A stretch of DNA of 64,000 nucleotides from Talpa occidentalis. Taxonomy: Eukaryota; Chordata; Mammalia; Eulipotyphla; Talpidae. Location: assembly GCF_014898055.3 (NCBI RefSeq), contig NW_023601433.1:84019106-84083105 (forward strand). The letters run 5' to 3'. Below the pieces are notes generated by a model. The model was not told the origin of the DNA and searched no databases. It saw only the letters and a list, made by a program, of their open reading frames with translations. Of the stretch, positions 25,701-34,400 are shown piece after piece (within the stretch, counting starts at the first letter, position 1; the number at the start of each line of letters is the position of its first letter). The translations under genes and the position numbers were made by a program.

Positions 25701-28445
25701 ACAATTTCCCTGGACCTTCTACACTTTTTTTTTTAAGATTTATTTTATTTATTTATTTTTTTAACTTATTTTTTTCTTTTTTTTTTTTTTTAAGATTTTT
25801 ATTTATTTATTTATATAAGCACTGGGTACAGTCAGAAGCGCGGGAGGGTGAGAGAATTCACCAGAGCCAGAGCGGGGAGCAGAGCAGGCAGAAGGACCGA
25901 AGTACACTGCTGAGGGGAGCAGCGGGCGGCAGGAGAGGTCTGCGCGCCATGTGGGACCCTCCTCCGGTGGCCGGGGAGCAGCTGGGGATTGAACCAGCGC
26001 TGTGGAGGCTGCGGGCAGCTTCGCAACCCAGCGCTCAAATGCTGCGCCACCGGGGAGGCCCCCTTATTTTATTTTTATGCGTACAAGAGGTGGGGTACAG
26101 GCCAGAGGTGTGGGGGGGGGTGAGAGGAGTCACCAGAGACAGAGAGGGGAGCAGAACAGGCAGACTGACTGAAATACACTGCTGAGGGGAGCAGTGGGCG
26201 ACTCAGGAGAGGTCTGCTGTGCCATGTGGGTTACTCCCTGGCCGGGGATCGAACTCAGGCTGCAGTGGCTGCAGATTGCTTCATAGGTTGCGTCTTAACC
26301 CCTCGAGCCACCAGGGAGGCTCCAACCTTCTACACTTTTACATTTCATTTCTCTTAAGCAACAAATCGAAATAGCCACCAACTTCATCCAGAGAAGAACA
26401 GTGGCATCAGCAGCCTAGCCAAGATTATTTACGTTGTCTCTCTGGCCTATTTCCTACTCATTAACATCTGATTTAACATAGAACTAGGGTGCTCTTCCCA
26501 TTTTGATCCCACAAGAGCAAACACCCACCATCAGCTCTGCTTTGGAAGATGTGAAAGTGGTACCCGTGACAATGCCCAGGATTCTAAACTAGAATCTTGA
26601 GCCTGGCTCTTTCCAGAATGATCCATGCCTTAGTATGTCAAGCACCCTCCTCCCAGTCCATTCCCTTGCTGGACAGAGATGGAATGGAATGGCTTCCCTC
26701 TCCAGGGGGTATCTAATCTATTCGGAACCCAAGACCTTGTCACATTTAATGACATTTCTATCCCCAAAGCACCTTACATCGGGGCATGAGTAGGAAGGTC
26801 AGCAAGGCAGTGCTGCTTACCAGCTGTGTGACTTTAGACAAGTCACTTAACCTCTCTGAGGCTGATAAGTATGGACAATAATAATAACTCTCTCTTGAGG
26901 TTGTATCATGAGATAATACACATCAAAATCAGCACTCACATTTATGAAGGGCTTGTGAAGAAAAGAGGAGGAGGACAGAAGCAGGGGCGATGAAGAGGGA
27001 AAGAACTTTGGATTCAGACAGTCCTGGGTTCAAGTCTGCTCAACCGTTGGCTTGGCTGTATGAGCTCAGCCAAGTTACTGAACCTCTATGACCCAAGGCT
27101 TATTTCTCAGCAAAGCAGGGATAATCCTTTTGCCAACTTTGCAAAAGGATCTCACTGAAAACAGCAGGACAGAGCCCAAACACTTGGCATGCCAACAGTG
27201 GGCACAGAAGAAGTGCCACTGCTTTCTGACTCCGAACAGAGCTTAGCAGGAAATCTGGCCTACAATTTAACCCTCTTGGAACACCCAGCATTGCCACCCT
27301 ACATGGGGGTGAACATGTAAAAAAAGGAGAAAAGGTGAAGCCAGTTTGTAGGGAACCAGGCCCCCCACTGCAGCCCCATCTACAGGAGACTCTTCTCCTT
27401 CATCGCTTCCAGGGGAGTCTGCCTTGCTCCCCACTAAACAACTGTGTCCTCTCTGGACAAAGGCGACGGGAGAGCCAGACTCCACTTTCCTGGACCCACA
27501 TCTTCTCCTGTTACCTGAACAAGAGCAAAATCTCTGCCTGGCTGAGGCACGCTGGCTGGCGCGCGGAGCATGACTTGCTAGGGAGACCCTAGAGCACCAT
27601 GTCTCAGGAACCCCCATAAAAGGCAGGTTATTTTGAGCCTCTCCTGAGCCCAAGGCCTGAGCAAATGAAGCAAATGGCTTCGGGACAAGGACCAGAAAGG
27701 TTTTTAAGGCTTTTCATTCTGCCAGAAACACACTTAAAATTTAAAAAATTTAAAGCTCGCCACCTCTCTTGGGTTCCCGCTGTGCTAGGCTTTGGTTTAG
27801 AGGAAGACAAACAAAACCTCAAACCCTCAAATCAATGGTTCATGGTAAACGCCAGCCCCCGCCCGCTGTCCTGTGGGTGCTGGGACTGAGCTTGTGAGGG
27901 AGAAGCAGTCAACGCAGCTCTCCTGCCAGAGGCTCGGACTGGAACACTCTCAGAGGCCCAAGGCCGGCATTAAAATCGCTTTCTTTTCTCTTCACATGGA
28001 GCAGGCCAGGGAAGTTAGCCAAGGAGCAGGTTTGCCTGAGGTACCCACCGAGCATCCACAACAAAGCCAGGGTGCCTCGGGTACAAGAGAGCCAAGGTGC
28101 TGAGGGAAGCGAGGGCCCCAAGAAGGCAGGCCAGTCCCTGGAAGCATCCAGAAATTGTGGGTACAAGATTAGAACCTCAAGGCTCACAGTAGTTTCTGTA
28201 TCAGAACTTGGAGTTCAGGTGTGGGATCGGGCATTAGGATAGATGCCTCTACTCTCAGACCACCAAGGTCTCAAATCTCACCCCGAAAGAGAAAAGTTGA
28301 ACTGCCCCCACCCCAGCTCATACCACCACTTACTTCTGCTCGGCAGCTCCTCTTGGCCCAGGCTGTTGGAGGGAGCCAGAGGGGCAATGCCACCCTCGTC
28401 CAAGGTCAGGATGAGGGGAACGTCGTCATCTAAGCTCACAGCCAT
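1671..28445 (-). CDS. TPCN1: Two pore channel 1, 5' half of gene (nine coding exons, partial)
   Basis: TPC1 is a cation channel of endosomes and lysosomes gated by voltage and PI(3,5)P2 and linked to NAADP calcium release. It has two Shaker-like six-helix domains and works as a dimer. Nine exons splice in consistent phase into residues 1-315: acidic N-terminus, IS1 ([20 protein letters not shown]), IS2 ([17 protein letters not shown]), IS3, the basic IS4 ([16 protein letters not shown]), IS5 ([18 protein letters not shown]), pore helix and filter (LLTTANFP), then IS6 ([17 protein letters not shown]). The order and wording match my recollection of mammalian TPC1 nearly residue for residue. The second domain and C-terminus (about 500 residues) should lie before position 1. 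No inactivating change is visible. The start at 28445 is the conserved [10 protein letters not shown] start. Confidence 0.97.
2021..2079 (-). CDS. TPCN1: TPCN1 coding exon 8 (pore helix I)
   Basis: Encodes [19 protein letters not shown] plus two bases, the pore helix and first filter residues. The acceptor is CGCTCCCAG and the donor GTAAGT. Confidence 0.95.
2589..2623 (-). CDS. TPCN1: TPCN1 coding exon 7 (35-base microexon)
   Basis: Very short exon encoding [12 protein letters not shown] together with the preceding split base. The acceptor is CACCTTCCAG and the donor GTAAGTAA. It is too short to appear as an ORF. I found it because the flanking exons leave a gap that exactly this peptide fills in mammalian TPC1. 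It forms the luminal turret between IS5 and the pore helix. Confidence 0.93.
2690..2815. repeat. Local intronic duplicate, copy 1
   Basis: CCAAGCGCATGGCCGTGG, GCAGGGGCATTTCAGGG and GTGTCCAGCATTGAGGGT recur in order at 4079-4201. It lies just outside the 35-base microexon. Confidence 0.75.
3772..3860 (-). CDS. TPCN1: TPCN1 coding exon 6 (IS4-IS5 linker, IS5)
   Basis: Encodes [20 protein letters not shown] and onward to FAIL, with a split codon at each end (phases 2 and 1). It carries the S4-S5 linker and fifth helix of domain I. The donor is GTGAGC. Confidence 0.96.
4079..4201. repeat. Local intronic duplicate, copy 2
   Basis: CCAAGCGCATGGCCGTGG, GCAGGGGCATTTCAGGG and GTGTCCAGCTTTGAGGGT, in the same order and orientation as 2690-2815. 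Confidence 0.75.
4628..4758 (-). CDS. TPCN1: TPCN1 coding exon 5 (IS3-IS4)
   Basis: Residues 178-220 plus two bases. It encodes IS3 ([11 protein letters not shown]) and IS4 with arginines spaced as in a voltage sensor ([18 protein letters not shown]). The acceptor is preceded by a run of Cs and the donor is GTAAGG. The split arginine codon is completed by the next exon. Confidence 0.96.
5378..5491 (-). CDS. TPCN1: TPCN1 coding exon 4 (IS2)
   Basis: Residues 140-177, [14 protein letters not shown] to KRTMVK, carrying IS2 and the IS2-IS3 loop. It is 114 bases in phase 0. The donor is GTGACG, weaker than the others in this gene. Confidence 0.95.
5852..6028 (-). CDS. TPCN1: TPCN1 coding exon 3 (IS1)
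   Basis: Residues 81-139, beginning [12 protein letters not shown]. It contains the leucine-rich first membrane helix and ends at LRLGIY. The length is 177 bases, phase 0 on both sides, acceptor TTTTCTCAG and donor GTGAGT. Confidence 0.96.
6731..6946 (+). repeat. Minisatellite, 21-22 base unit
   Basis: About ten imperfect units of the form ACACACCGGCACACACACGC plus CG, in the intron between TPCN1 coding exons 2 and 3. Units differ by CpG to TpG/CpA changes and small indels. Open frames through it are simple-repeat artefacts. Confidence 0.9.
7709..7836 (-). CDS. TPCN1: TPCN1 coding exon 2
   Basis: Residues 38-80. The acceptor is TTTCAATGCAG and the donor CAG|GTGAGT. It encodes a Ser/Pro-rich linker and then [15 protein letters not shown], the conserved segment just before IS1. 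Its frame joins cleanly on both sides. Confidence 0.95.
8543..8558 (+). repeat. Poly-G tract (16 G)
   Basis: Uninterrupted run of 16 G in TPCN1 intron 1. It could form a quadruplex, and its exact length is likely unreliable in sequencing. Confidence 0.9.
9051..10188 (-). mobile_element. L1M 3'-end fragment split by the RPL23A pseudogene
   Basis: Antisense L1M sequence from about 9051 to 9600 (ATTGAGGTATGTTTGACATA, then AACCATCACTACCATCC, TTCATCCATGTTGTA, TCCACATCCTCACCAA). It resumes at about 10140-10188 (CTTATTTGCCATTTG). It has no open frame. Confidence 0.65.
9606..10129 (+). pseudogene. RPL23AP: Processed pseudogene of ribosomal protein L23a
   Basis: An intronless copy of RPL23A, recognisable at several points: [12 protein letters not shown], then [36 protein letters not shown], and a 3' piece ending CTGAGTCCAGCTGGCTAATT like the parent 3' end. 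Several frameshifts and substitutions break the frame, and an A-rich tail with AATAAATAAA follows. It lies in TPCN1 intron 1 on the opposite strand and is inserted into an L1M fragment whose halves flank it. It is not expected to make protein. Confidence 0.88.
10189..10473 (-). mobile_element. SINE A copy
   Basis: Full-length minus copy with the T run at 10189 and the head GCCACCAGAGAGGCC at the right end. It abuts the L1M fragment. Confidence 0.85.
15580..15641 (+). repeat. 25-base-arm hairpin
   Basis: The left arm (15580-15604) and right arm (15617-15641) are reverse complements with two mismatches (both G opposite T in RNA), around a 12-base loop. The left arm looks like the antisense MIR segment TTTATTGAGCACCTACT. 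The right arm is its inverted copy. Confidence 0.8.
16085..16175 (-). repeat. MIR fragment
   Basis: ACTAAGGTTCAGAGAGGCAC, then GTGCCCAAGGTCACGCAGCA and GGGTTCCAGCCCAGGCAG. It is antisense MIR. Confidence 0.65.
17496..17775 (+). mobile_element. SINE A copy with target-site duplication
   Basis: Complete plus-strand copy that defines family A. Its tRNA-like head has A box TGGCGCAAGGGGTTAAG and a B-box-like region GAGATCAATCTC. The body includes CACATGGTGCAGCAGACC and CAGCAGTGTATTTCG, and the tail is ATAAATAAATCT plus A15. The direct repeat AAAGGTTAAAA occurs at 17482-17492 and 17773-17783. Confidence 0.9.
21217..21349 (+). mobile_element. SINE A, 3'-truncated copy
   Basis: Head and first body half only (CCTCCCTGGTGGCGCAAGGG to CTCACCCGCTGCTC), after which the sequence becomes unrelated. 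There is no A tail. Confidence 0.8.
24283..24640 (+). mobile_element. Old LTR of MaLR type
   Basis: TTCCATGTTGAAGCCCTCAG, then ACACAGGAGATGCTGCCG, CCAAACTGCTGACATCTCC and AAACAGTAAATTCCTG follow the order of an MLT1/MST-type solitary LTR. It is highly diverged and has no internal genes. Confidence 0.5.
25729..26324 (-). mobile_element. SINE A interrupted by a SINE B
   Basis: The outer minus-strand SINE A has its tail at 25729-25772 and its body and head at about 26063-26324. The target-site duplication ACCTTCTACACTTTT is present at 25714-25728 and 26325-26339. A SINE B sits inside its A/T-rich tail. Confidence 0.88.
25773..26062 (-). mobile_element. SINE B nested in SINE A
   Basis: Subfamily B is recognised by AAGCACTGGGTACAGTCAGA, AGCAGCGGGCGGCAGGAGAG, TGCGCGCCATGTGGGACCC and a head reading GCGCCACCGGGGAGGCC. 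The short direct repeat CTTATTTT at 25765-25772 and 26063-26070 marks the insertion. Confidence 0.88.
26815..27085 (+). repeat. Two adjacent MIR fragments
   Basis: First AGCTGTGTGACTTTAGACAA to CATGAGATAATACAC, then TTGGATTCAGACAGTCCTGG to TTACTGAACCTCTATGACCC. Both are sense MIR and diverged. Confidence 0.65.
28334..28445 (-). CDS. TPCN1: TPCN1 coding exon 1 (start codon)
   Basis: Encodes residues 1-37, [19 protein letters not shown] and onward to ELPSR, plus one base. The donor GTAAGT follows at 28333. It splices in phase 1 to the exon at 7836, giving [10 protein letters not shown]. This is the cytosolic acidic N-terminus. The same exon continues upstream as 5' untranslated sequence. Confidence 0.95.
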
Positions 28446-28576
28446 GCTCTCCTCTCCTGCAGCCCTCAGGATGTGATGTCCAGGGCTTTAAATAAGCTCT
28501 GGCTTGGGCTCCCTTTCAAAGCCACTGACCCACGGGTGCTTCTCAGGAACTCCGCCATTAGAGGCATCTTCTAGGG
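28446..28576 (-). other. TPCN1: TPCN1 5' untranslated part of exon with start codon, containing a uORF
   Basis: Sequence upstream of the TPCN1 start. On the minus strand a pyrimidine-rich acceptor (TTTTTTTATCCTCTAAG) places the 5' edge of this exon at about 28576 or 28570. It contains an upstream ORF at 28567-28466: 33 codons, MPLMAEFLRSTRGSV to ITS, stop TGA. The uORF start has A at -3, and its stop lies 20 bases before the main ATG in another frame. The exon edge is inferred. Confidence 0.6.
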
Positions 28577-28623
28577 CTTAGAGGATAAAAAAAGAAAGAC
28601 AATTATTCAAATTCAACCCCTAC

Positions 28624-28745
28624 CAATGAAAATGTTCTGGAATTAGCAGTGACCTTTGTGAATATGCTAAAAACCAACCACTGAATTGCACACTTTAAAA
28701 TGGTGGATTTTATGGTATGTGGAATATATCTCAATAGGAAAAGAA
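28624..28745 (+). mobile_element. L1M 3' fragment
   Basis: Matches the old L1 3' end (AATGTTCTGGAATTAGCAGT, CCACTGAATTGCACACTTTA, ATCTCAATAGG). It lies just upstream of the TPCN1 start exon. Confidence 0.6.
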
Positions 28746-30065
28746 GCATATTATAGTAAAATAGCCCTAAAAAATGGGGAGATTCACTATGCCTGGAGAC
28801 TGAGATATGATTAATAGCTTTTGCTCCCCGCCCTCCTTTATACTTGTTTGTGTTGTGATTTTGTTAAAGATTTTAGGGACTTGAGGTAAAATACCACCTT
28901 ACAGATAACAGAGGTTAATACTCAGTGGGTACTTAAGACATAACCAGGGGCTCTTCTAGCAATTTTAAAAGCTGACTGCAACTTCGTGATAGGTAAGATT
29001 ATTAAGCCCTGTGTAACATTTATTATGTTACAAAGAGAGACTTTCTAGGTTCAGAGAGGTTAAGTAACTTGCCCAAGAACCCACCACTCTAAACTCTGCC
29101 CTTTGCCTGCAGACCCGTTCCAGGCCACTACAATCCCTCCACGTCGCATCCTTGGCATTTAGACTCCAAATGCGTGTAAAGAGTTAGTGTGCCGGGTTAT
29201 TCATACCTGCCCACACCCCTCTTTTATAGATGTTGTTCTCCCAGATTTAGGTGTTTGAGGAGGAAGGCGAAAAGAACACAAGTTATTTTTTAAACAACTT
29301 CCACAGTCGCATAGCAGAAGTGCTCATTCTGACCTCCCAATCCCAAACCCTCAGGACTCGCCTGTTACAGTTCCTATTTATACACATTCCCATTTCCGCT
29401 GCAGAGGACCAGAAGAAAAGCAAAGACTCAGCAGATCTGAAGGCAGACCTTTGAACTTGGAAACAGCAACAGGACCTTCCCTAAACTATGGCCTTCTGGG
29501 CTCAACTTTGCCTCCAAACTAACCCAGTGAATGGCAACCTGGCACCGGGACAATTTCCTTCTTGACAGGTTCCCGTGTGGCAGTACCTTCTGAAAACAGC
29601 AGCAAGAGTGAGTCCCACTCTGCTTGCTGTTGTGCCTGTAGCTCTCTGCTGGGCAAACTTCCTGTAAGAATTTTTTTTGACATTTCCTCCAGTTCTGGGG
29701 ATTTCTTTTGCTTTGCAAATATCAGTAGTGGGGAGACAGAGGAGGAAATCCCAAATGAGATGCTATCATCAGGCTGTCTTAAGAATTATGTGCTTTTTCT
29801 TTTCTGTTTAACATTTTATCACAGATATTTTCCAACACAACTCAAAAGTAAAGAGAACGTGTAAATGAAATTCCTTGCATTCCACCACTCAGCATTGACA
29901 ATTATCAACAACTTGCCATTCTCTTGAAGAGTTATTTTGAAGGAGGGGGGCTCTATTAACCCTTCCAAATCATTAAGAAAATTTTTTAATTTTATGTTAT
30001 AAAGGGGAGTGGTTTTTGTTTTTTGTTTAACTGTTTCATATATAACTCTGCTTGCATGCATTGTC

Positions 30066-30235
30066 TTAGCTTTGTGGCTTTCAACTGGGGTGATTTCGCC
30101 CCCCAGGGGAATGAAGATATTTTGATGGTCACACCTGGGGGGAGGTGTGCTAAGTAGAGGCCAGGCAAGCTAGGCATTGCACATCTACAAGGCACAGGAG
30201 AGACCCGCCCCAGGGTAGCAATATGTGGCTCAGAG
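30066..30235. mobile_element. MER5A-like hAT element
   Basis: Begins GGCTTTCAACTGGGGTGATTT and continues CCCCCCAGGGGAATGAAGAT, the known MER5A pattern, diverged. It sits in the first TPCN1 intron. Confidence 0.55.
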
Positions 30236-30936
30236 TGTCCACAGAGCTGCTGCAGAGAAATCCTATCTAGCTGACATCCCCACTTCACAGGTGAAGAAAC
30301 CGAGGCTTCGAGGGGTCCACTTAACTTGCCTCCTACAAGTAAACAGCAGGGAGTGGTGGAGCCCAGACTTCAACTCAGGCCTGCACTCAGGGAGCCCGCC
30401 TCTCAACCACTGCCCGCACTCTACAGAGAGGGCAAAGTGAGGCCCAGGGGCAGAGGGGTTTGCCCAAGGTCACAGAGCGCAGGAGCCCCGGCCCCCCGAC
30501 TTTGCTCCCCTGTCCTCTCTCCGGAGGCCCCGGCGGGGAGGTCGCCCCGCGGACAGGTCCCAGGGGGAGGGTCACGCCGTCCGCCCCCCGCCCTGTCCCT
30601 CCAGCGGCCTGGCGGGCTCTGGCCTCCGGCGGGGCGCCTGAGGGCGGCAGGTCGCCGAGCAGGAGAGGGAGGAAGCGGGGAGAGAGGAGAGCGGGGTCCC
30701 GTTCCACGCGCTCCCCGCCCAGGTCCGGGCCCCCGCGTGGGGGTCGCCCCAGAAGTCGGAGGCAGGCGAAGGGGGCGCAAAGCCCCGGCCTGGGCGCGAG
30801 GGAGAGAAGCGCGACGCGACTCGGCTGGGAGCGCCCCCCGCCCCCGGCGCCCGGCCGCCACCCCGCCCTCCGCCCCCCCGACCCCTGACCCCTGCCCTCT
30901 CCGTCAGGCCGTCGCTCGCACCCCTCGGATTCTTAC

Positions 30937-31160
30937 ACGCACCGCCCCAGCAGCCCGGCCCGCGCGCCGCTCCGCCCCGCGCAGCTCAGCCCGCCGGCGC
31001 CGCCGCCAAAGCCCCGGCCCGGAGGAGCTGCAGCCGCCGAAGCCGCCGCCACTTCGGCCGCCGCCGCCGCCCGCGCAGCTGCGCCAGCTCGCCCGCCCGC
31101 CGCCCACAGCCCCCGCCGCCGCCCCGGCCAGGCCCGCCCCGCCGCGGCTATTGGCCGCCG
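30937..31160 (-). other. TPCN1: Candidate TPCN1 noncoding first exon
   Basis: Inside the CpG island the minus strand has a good donor (GCGT|GTAAGAAT) with the last exon base at 30937. Sequence upstream to about 31150-31160 would be the first exon and transcription start zone. This is inferred from the donor, the island and the known head-to-head arrangement of TPCN1 and IQCD. The 5' end cannot be fixed from sequence. Confidence 0.45.
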
Positions 31161-31423
31161 GGCAGCCGTGCTGAGCTCTGATTGGACAGCGCTCACGTCC
31201 TTCCCGGCTTCTCGCCCGCTGCCGACGCGGGATTCCGGGCCTGCCTCCTCGGGAAGGGGCGGGGCGAGGAGGCCCCGCCCCCTCCCGCCGGGGCGCCGCG
31301 GGCCCGGCCATTGGCCGAGACGCGGGCGACGCGGCCTCCGACTGGCCGCGCCGGGGAGACGCGCGGGGAGAGCGCCGAGGCCCGGGGGCGGGAGGAGACC
31401 CAGGGCCCGCCTCTGAGCTTGGC

Positions 31424-31437
31424 GCGCACCTGGCAAC
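31424..31437 (+). promoter_or_regulatory. Possible RFX X-box half site before IQCD
   Basis: GCGCACCTGGCAAC ends in GGCAAC, which fits the RGYAAC half of the RFX consensus. The left half matches poorly. A second RGYAAC match (GGTAAC) lies at 31452-31457. RFX factors drive many ciliary genes, and IQCD encodes an axonemal protein, so the site is plausible but weak. Confidence 0.3.
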
Positions 31438-31458
31438 GGAGACTCCGCCGAGGTAACT

Positions 31459-31490
31459 ATGGACAGTAAAACCGGGACCCCCGGGAGCGG
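31459..31490 (+). CDS. IQCD: IQCD exon 1, possible alternative coding start
   Basis: Begins ATGGACAGTAAAACCGGG and ends before the donor GTGAGT at 31491. Ten codons plus two bases join the G at 49015 and read on without a stop into the ATG at 49076. If this exon is translated, the protein is 472 residues. If not, it is 5' untranslated sequence. Exon extent upstream of the ATG is not visible. Confidence 0.5.
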
Positions 31491-34400
31491 GTGAGTGACC
31501 CGCGGGGACGGGCCGGGGGCGGGGGGCGGGGGGCGGCGGCCGGCCCTCTCTGGCCTTCCCGAGCGGTCAGCGGCCGCGTCCCGGCCCCAGGGGACCCCCC
31601 TCCCCCCCCCCCCGGTCTGGCCTGTCTCCTTGTGCCCCCCTCAATCGCCTGCGAGAACCACTGGACGTCTTGGGGTGTCCCTGCCTCCACACTGACCGTC
31701 GTCACCATCTCCAGGATCCCACTTTGCTATCCTTAAAACGTGGGTCAAGTGGGGTCACATCAGGACCAACTGATTTCTCCTCGGTGGTGGGGGTGACTTT
31801 CTGAATCCTTCCACCTGGGGTGCATGCTGTGTTCCACGGGAGCATGCACTGAAAGGCACCCCACTTGTGCAGATTTTGTAGTTTTCATTACACCAATTTT
31901 TTTTTAAGATTTATTTATTTTTATAGAAGAATTGGGGTACAGGCCAGAGATGCAGGGGGTGAGAGGATTCACAAGAGACAGAGTGGGGAACAGAACAGGC
32001 AGACGGACTGAAGTACACTGCTGTGGGGAGCAGTGGGCGAGACAGGAGAGGTCTGTCCTGCCATGTGGGTTTCTCCCTGGCCCGCCGGGAATCGAACTCG
32101 CTGCAGAGGCTGTAGGTTGCTTCATAGGTTGCATCTTAACCCCTGCGCCACCAGGGAGGCCCCATTACAACAATGTTTTGTCTTACCTTTAGGACTTGAT
32201 TGACATCCTTAAAATTTAATTTTGTTTATATACTGAAGATACAGGGTTCATTGTGAGACAAAGCAATGGAGTTGGCATGGAGCAACACAGTAAGTGCTCA
32301 GGAAAGCGTAGCATTTTTTCCTTACAGCACACTCCACCCACCACTCTTCTTGCTTCTAACAGCTCCCAGGGAGTTATCTTGTTCCAGACCTTAAATATTT
32401 ATATGTTCAATGAGTATTTGCTGAGAACCTACTACCAGATAGTAGATAGGAGATAGAGCCTTCAATTAAAGAAACTTCATTTCTCCCCTAATGGAACTTA
32501 GGGTTGAATGTAGAAGATAGTCATTAACCAAGTAAAACACATAGAACATATGTAAAACATTAAATAGGCATACACACACAAACCCATATACACAAATATA
32601 AATGTAAAGTTAAACCTGTGGAGATTCGCTTCCAGAATGATGGACTGAGGAGTTCGACAAATCCTCACTTCAAAAAGCACATACTGGGCCTCCCTGGTGG
32701 TGCAGGGGTTAAGACGCAACCTATGAAGAAATCCACAGCCCACTGCAGCACAAGTTCGATTCCTGGCCGGCCAGGGAGAAACCCACATGGCAGGACAGAC
32801 CTCTCCTGTCTTGCCCGCTGCTCCCCTCAACAGTGTACTTCGGTCCATCTGCCTGTTCTGTTCCCCACTCTGTCTCTGGTGGGTCCTCTCACCCCCTGCA
32901 TCTCTGGCCTGTACCCCAATTCTTGTATAAAAATAAATAAATCTTTAAAAAAAAAAAAGCAATTACTGTCCATTGCTGATGAGAAACATAACATATACAG
33001 ACAGGAGAATATTTCAGTCTTAACGGGGAACAAACTTCTGATACATGATACAACGTAGATGGACCTTCAAGACATAATGCTAAGTGAAATAAGCCAGACG
33101 CAATGGACAAATATTATATAATTCCACTTTTATAATGTATCTAGAATAGTCAGATTCACAGACAAATCAGAATAGTGTTTACCAGGAGCCTCTGGGAGGA
33201 GAGAAAAGGGAGTTATTATTTAATAGGTCCAGAGTGTCCCTTCGGATGATGAAAAAATTTTGGAGGTGGTTCAGTGTAATTTTTTTTTTTTAAGATTTAT
33301 TTATTCATGCATACAAGAACCGGGGTACAGGCCAGATGCGCGGGAGGGTAAGAGGATTCACCAGAGAGGGAGCAGGGAGCAGAACAGGCAGAAGGGCCAA
33401 AATACACTGCTGAGGGAAGCAGTGGGCACACAGGAGAGGTCTGTGGCGCCATGTGGGAATCTCCCTGGCCGGCTGGGATCAAACCCACACTGCAGAGGCT
33501 GCAGACAGCTTCACAGTGCTGTGTTTAACTGCCTGCACCGCCAGGAAATTACACTTACAAAGGATCACAATACTAAACTTTATGTAACCAATATTTTACC
33601 ACAACCAAAAAAGCAACTATAAAACCAGAGAACATTGTCTAGGCTAATGAAGCTTGACTAGAGGAACGCAACAAAATGAACATTTACTGGTGAAAACTAC
33701 TGTGTTTGGAGGTGCGGGGGTATTTACCAGGGCTTCTCCGGTTCCACTCCCCCGTTTCTATGGCATGAATTCCATCAGGCCCGGAAGCCCATGAAAACCA
33801 TAGCTTCACTGTCTCTGGCTGATGGCGCTCACTTGCTTTGGAGGATTGTTGGCAAAAGCGTGATCTTGGTGGCAAGAGAATGGGAGGAGACAGCAACTCC
33901 AGTCGGCCGGGGTTACAGCCCTCTTTGGGGGACAACAACTGATGAGCAGCTTAGAATTCTGGGAAGTGAGACAGCCACAGGCCCTTGGTACGTGCTCTGA
34001 GGGTCTGTGTAGACAAGCAGAGAAGGCTGTGTACACAAGCAGAGAAGACACAGAAGACACAGCATTATGCTAACTCGGGGTTTCTCAATAGTGGCACTAT
34101 TGGCATTTGGGCTGAATAATTCTTTGTGGTGGTCATGGGGTGGGGGAGCCCAGTGCACCCTATGATGTTTCTTTGGCATCATCCCCAGCCTCAACCCACC
34201 AGGTGCTCCCACCAGGAGCACTCTCCCCCGTTGTGACAACCAGCTCTCTCTCCAAATTATTATCAGAGGTCTCTGGTGGGCAGAGTCAGCCCAGGTTGAA
34301 TCCACATCTATGATTTCATTTCTAGGAAATCTCCAGAAAAGTTAAATGTGGTAAGAACAGAAATATTTTTACAAGTAACTCTCGGGAATTTAGGGGAACG

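Larger units (their letters stand above)
7837..28333. other. TPCN1 intron 1 (20.5 kb)
   Basis: Contains the L23a pseudogene, L1M, SINE A and B copies, MIRs, a MaLR LTR, the 15580 hairpin and the poly-G run. The A/T-rich block 20490-21000 (TTTTTTAATAAATTATTTTA and CCCCTTTTTCTGACCCTACT) looks like an old mobile-element end that I cannot name. The stretches 11130-15480, 18120-20480 and 21900-24280 show no gene. Open frames there lack splice or family support. Confidence 0.6.
28577..30936. other. TPCN1 5' untranslated intron
   Basis: Between the candidate first exon and the start-codon exon. It holds an L1M end, a MIR-like stretch at about 29030-29090, A/T-rich sequence at 29800-30050, a MER5A copy and a MIR at about 30285-30430. 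I see no gene. Confidence 0.5.
30440..31620. promoter_or_regulatory. CpG island, bidirectional TPCN1/IQCD promoter
   Basis: Very G+C- and CpG-rich block between the divergent genes. It lacks a TATA box. Three ATTGG motifs (31150-31154, 31181-31185, 31310-31314) are CCAAT boxes on the minus strand. GC boxes GGGGCGGGG (31256-31264) and CCCCGCCCC (31273-31281) lie between them. Core initiation for both genes most likely falls between about 31100 and 31450. Confidence 0.85.

Noticed and set aside
30326..31174. Open frame of 282 codons in the first CpG island
   Set aside because: G+C-rich sequence lacks stops by chance. The translation is Pro/Arg/Ala low complexity with no family likeness, and it overlaps the promoter.
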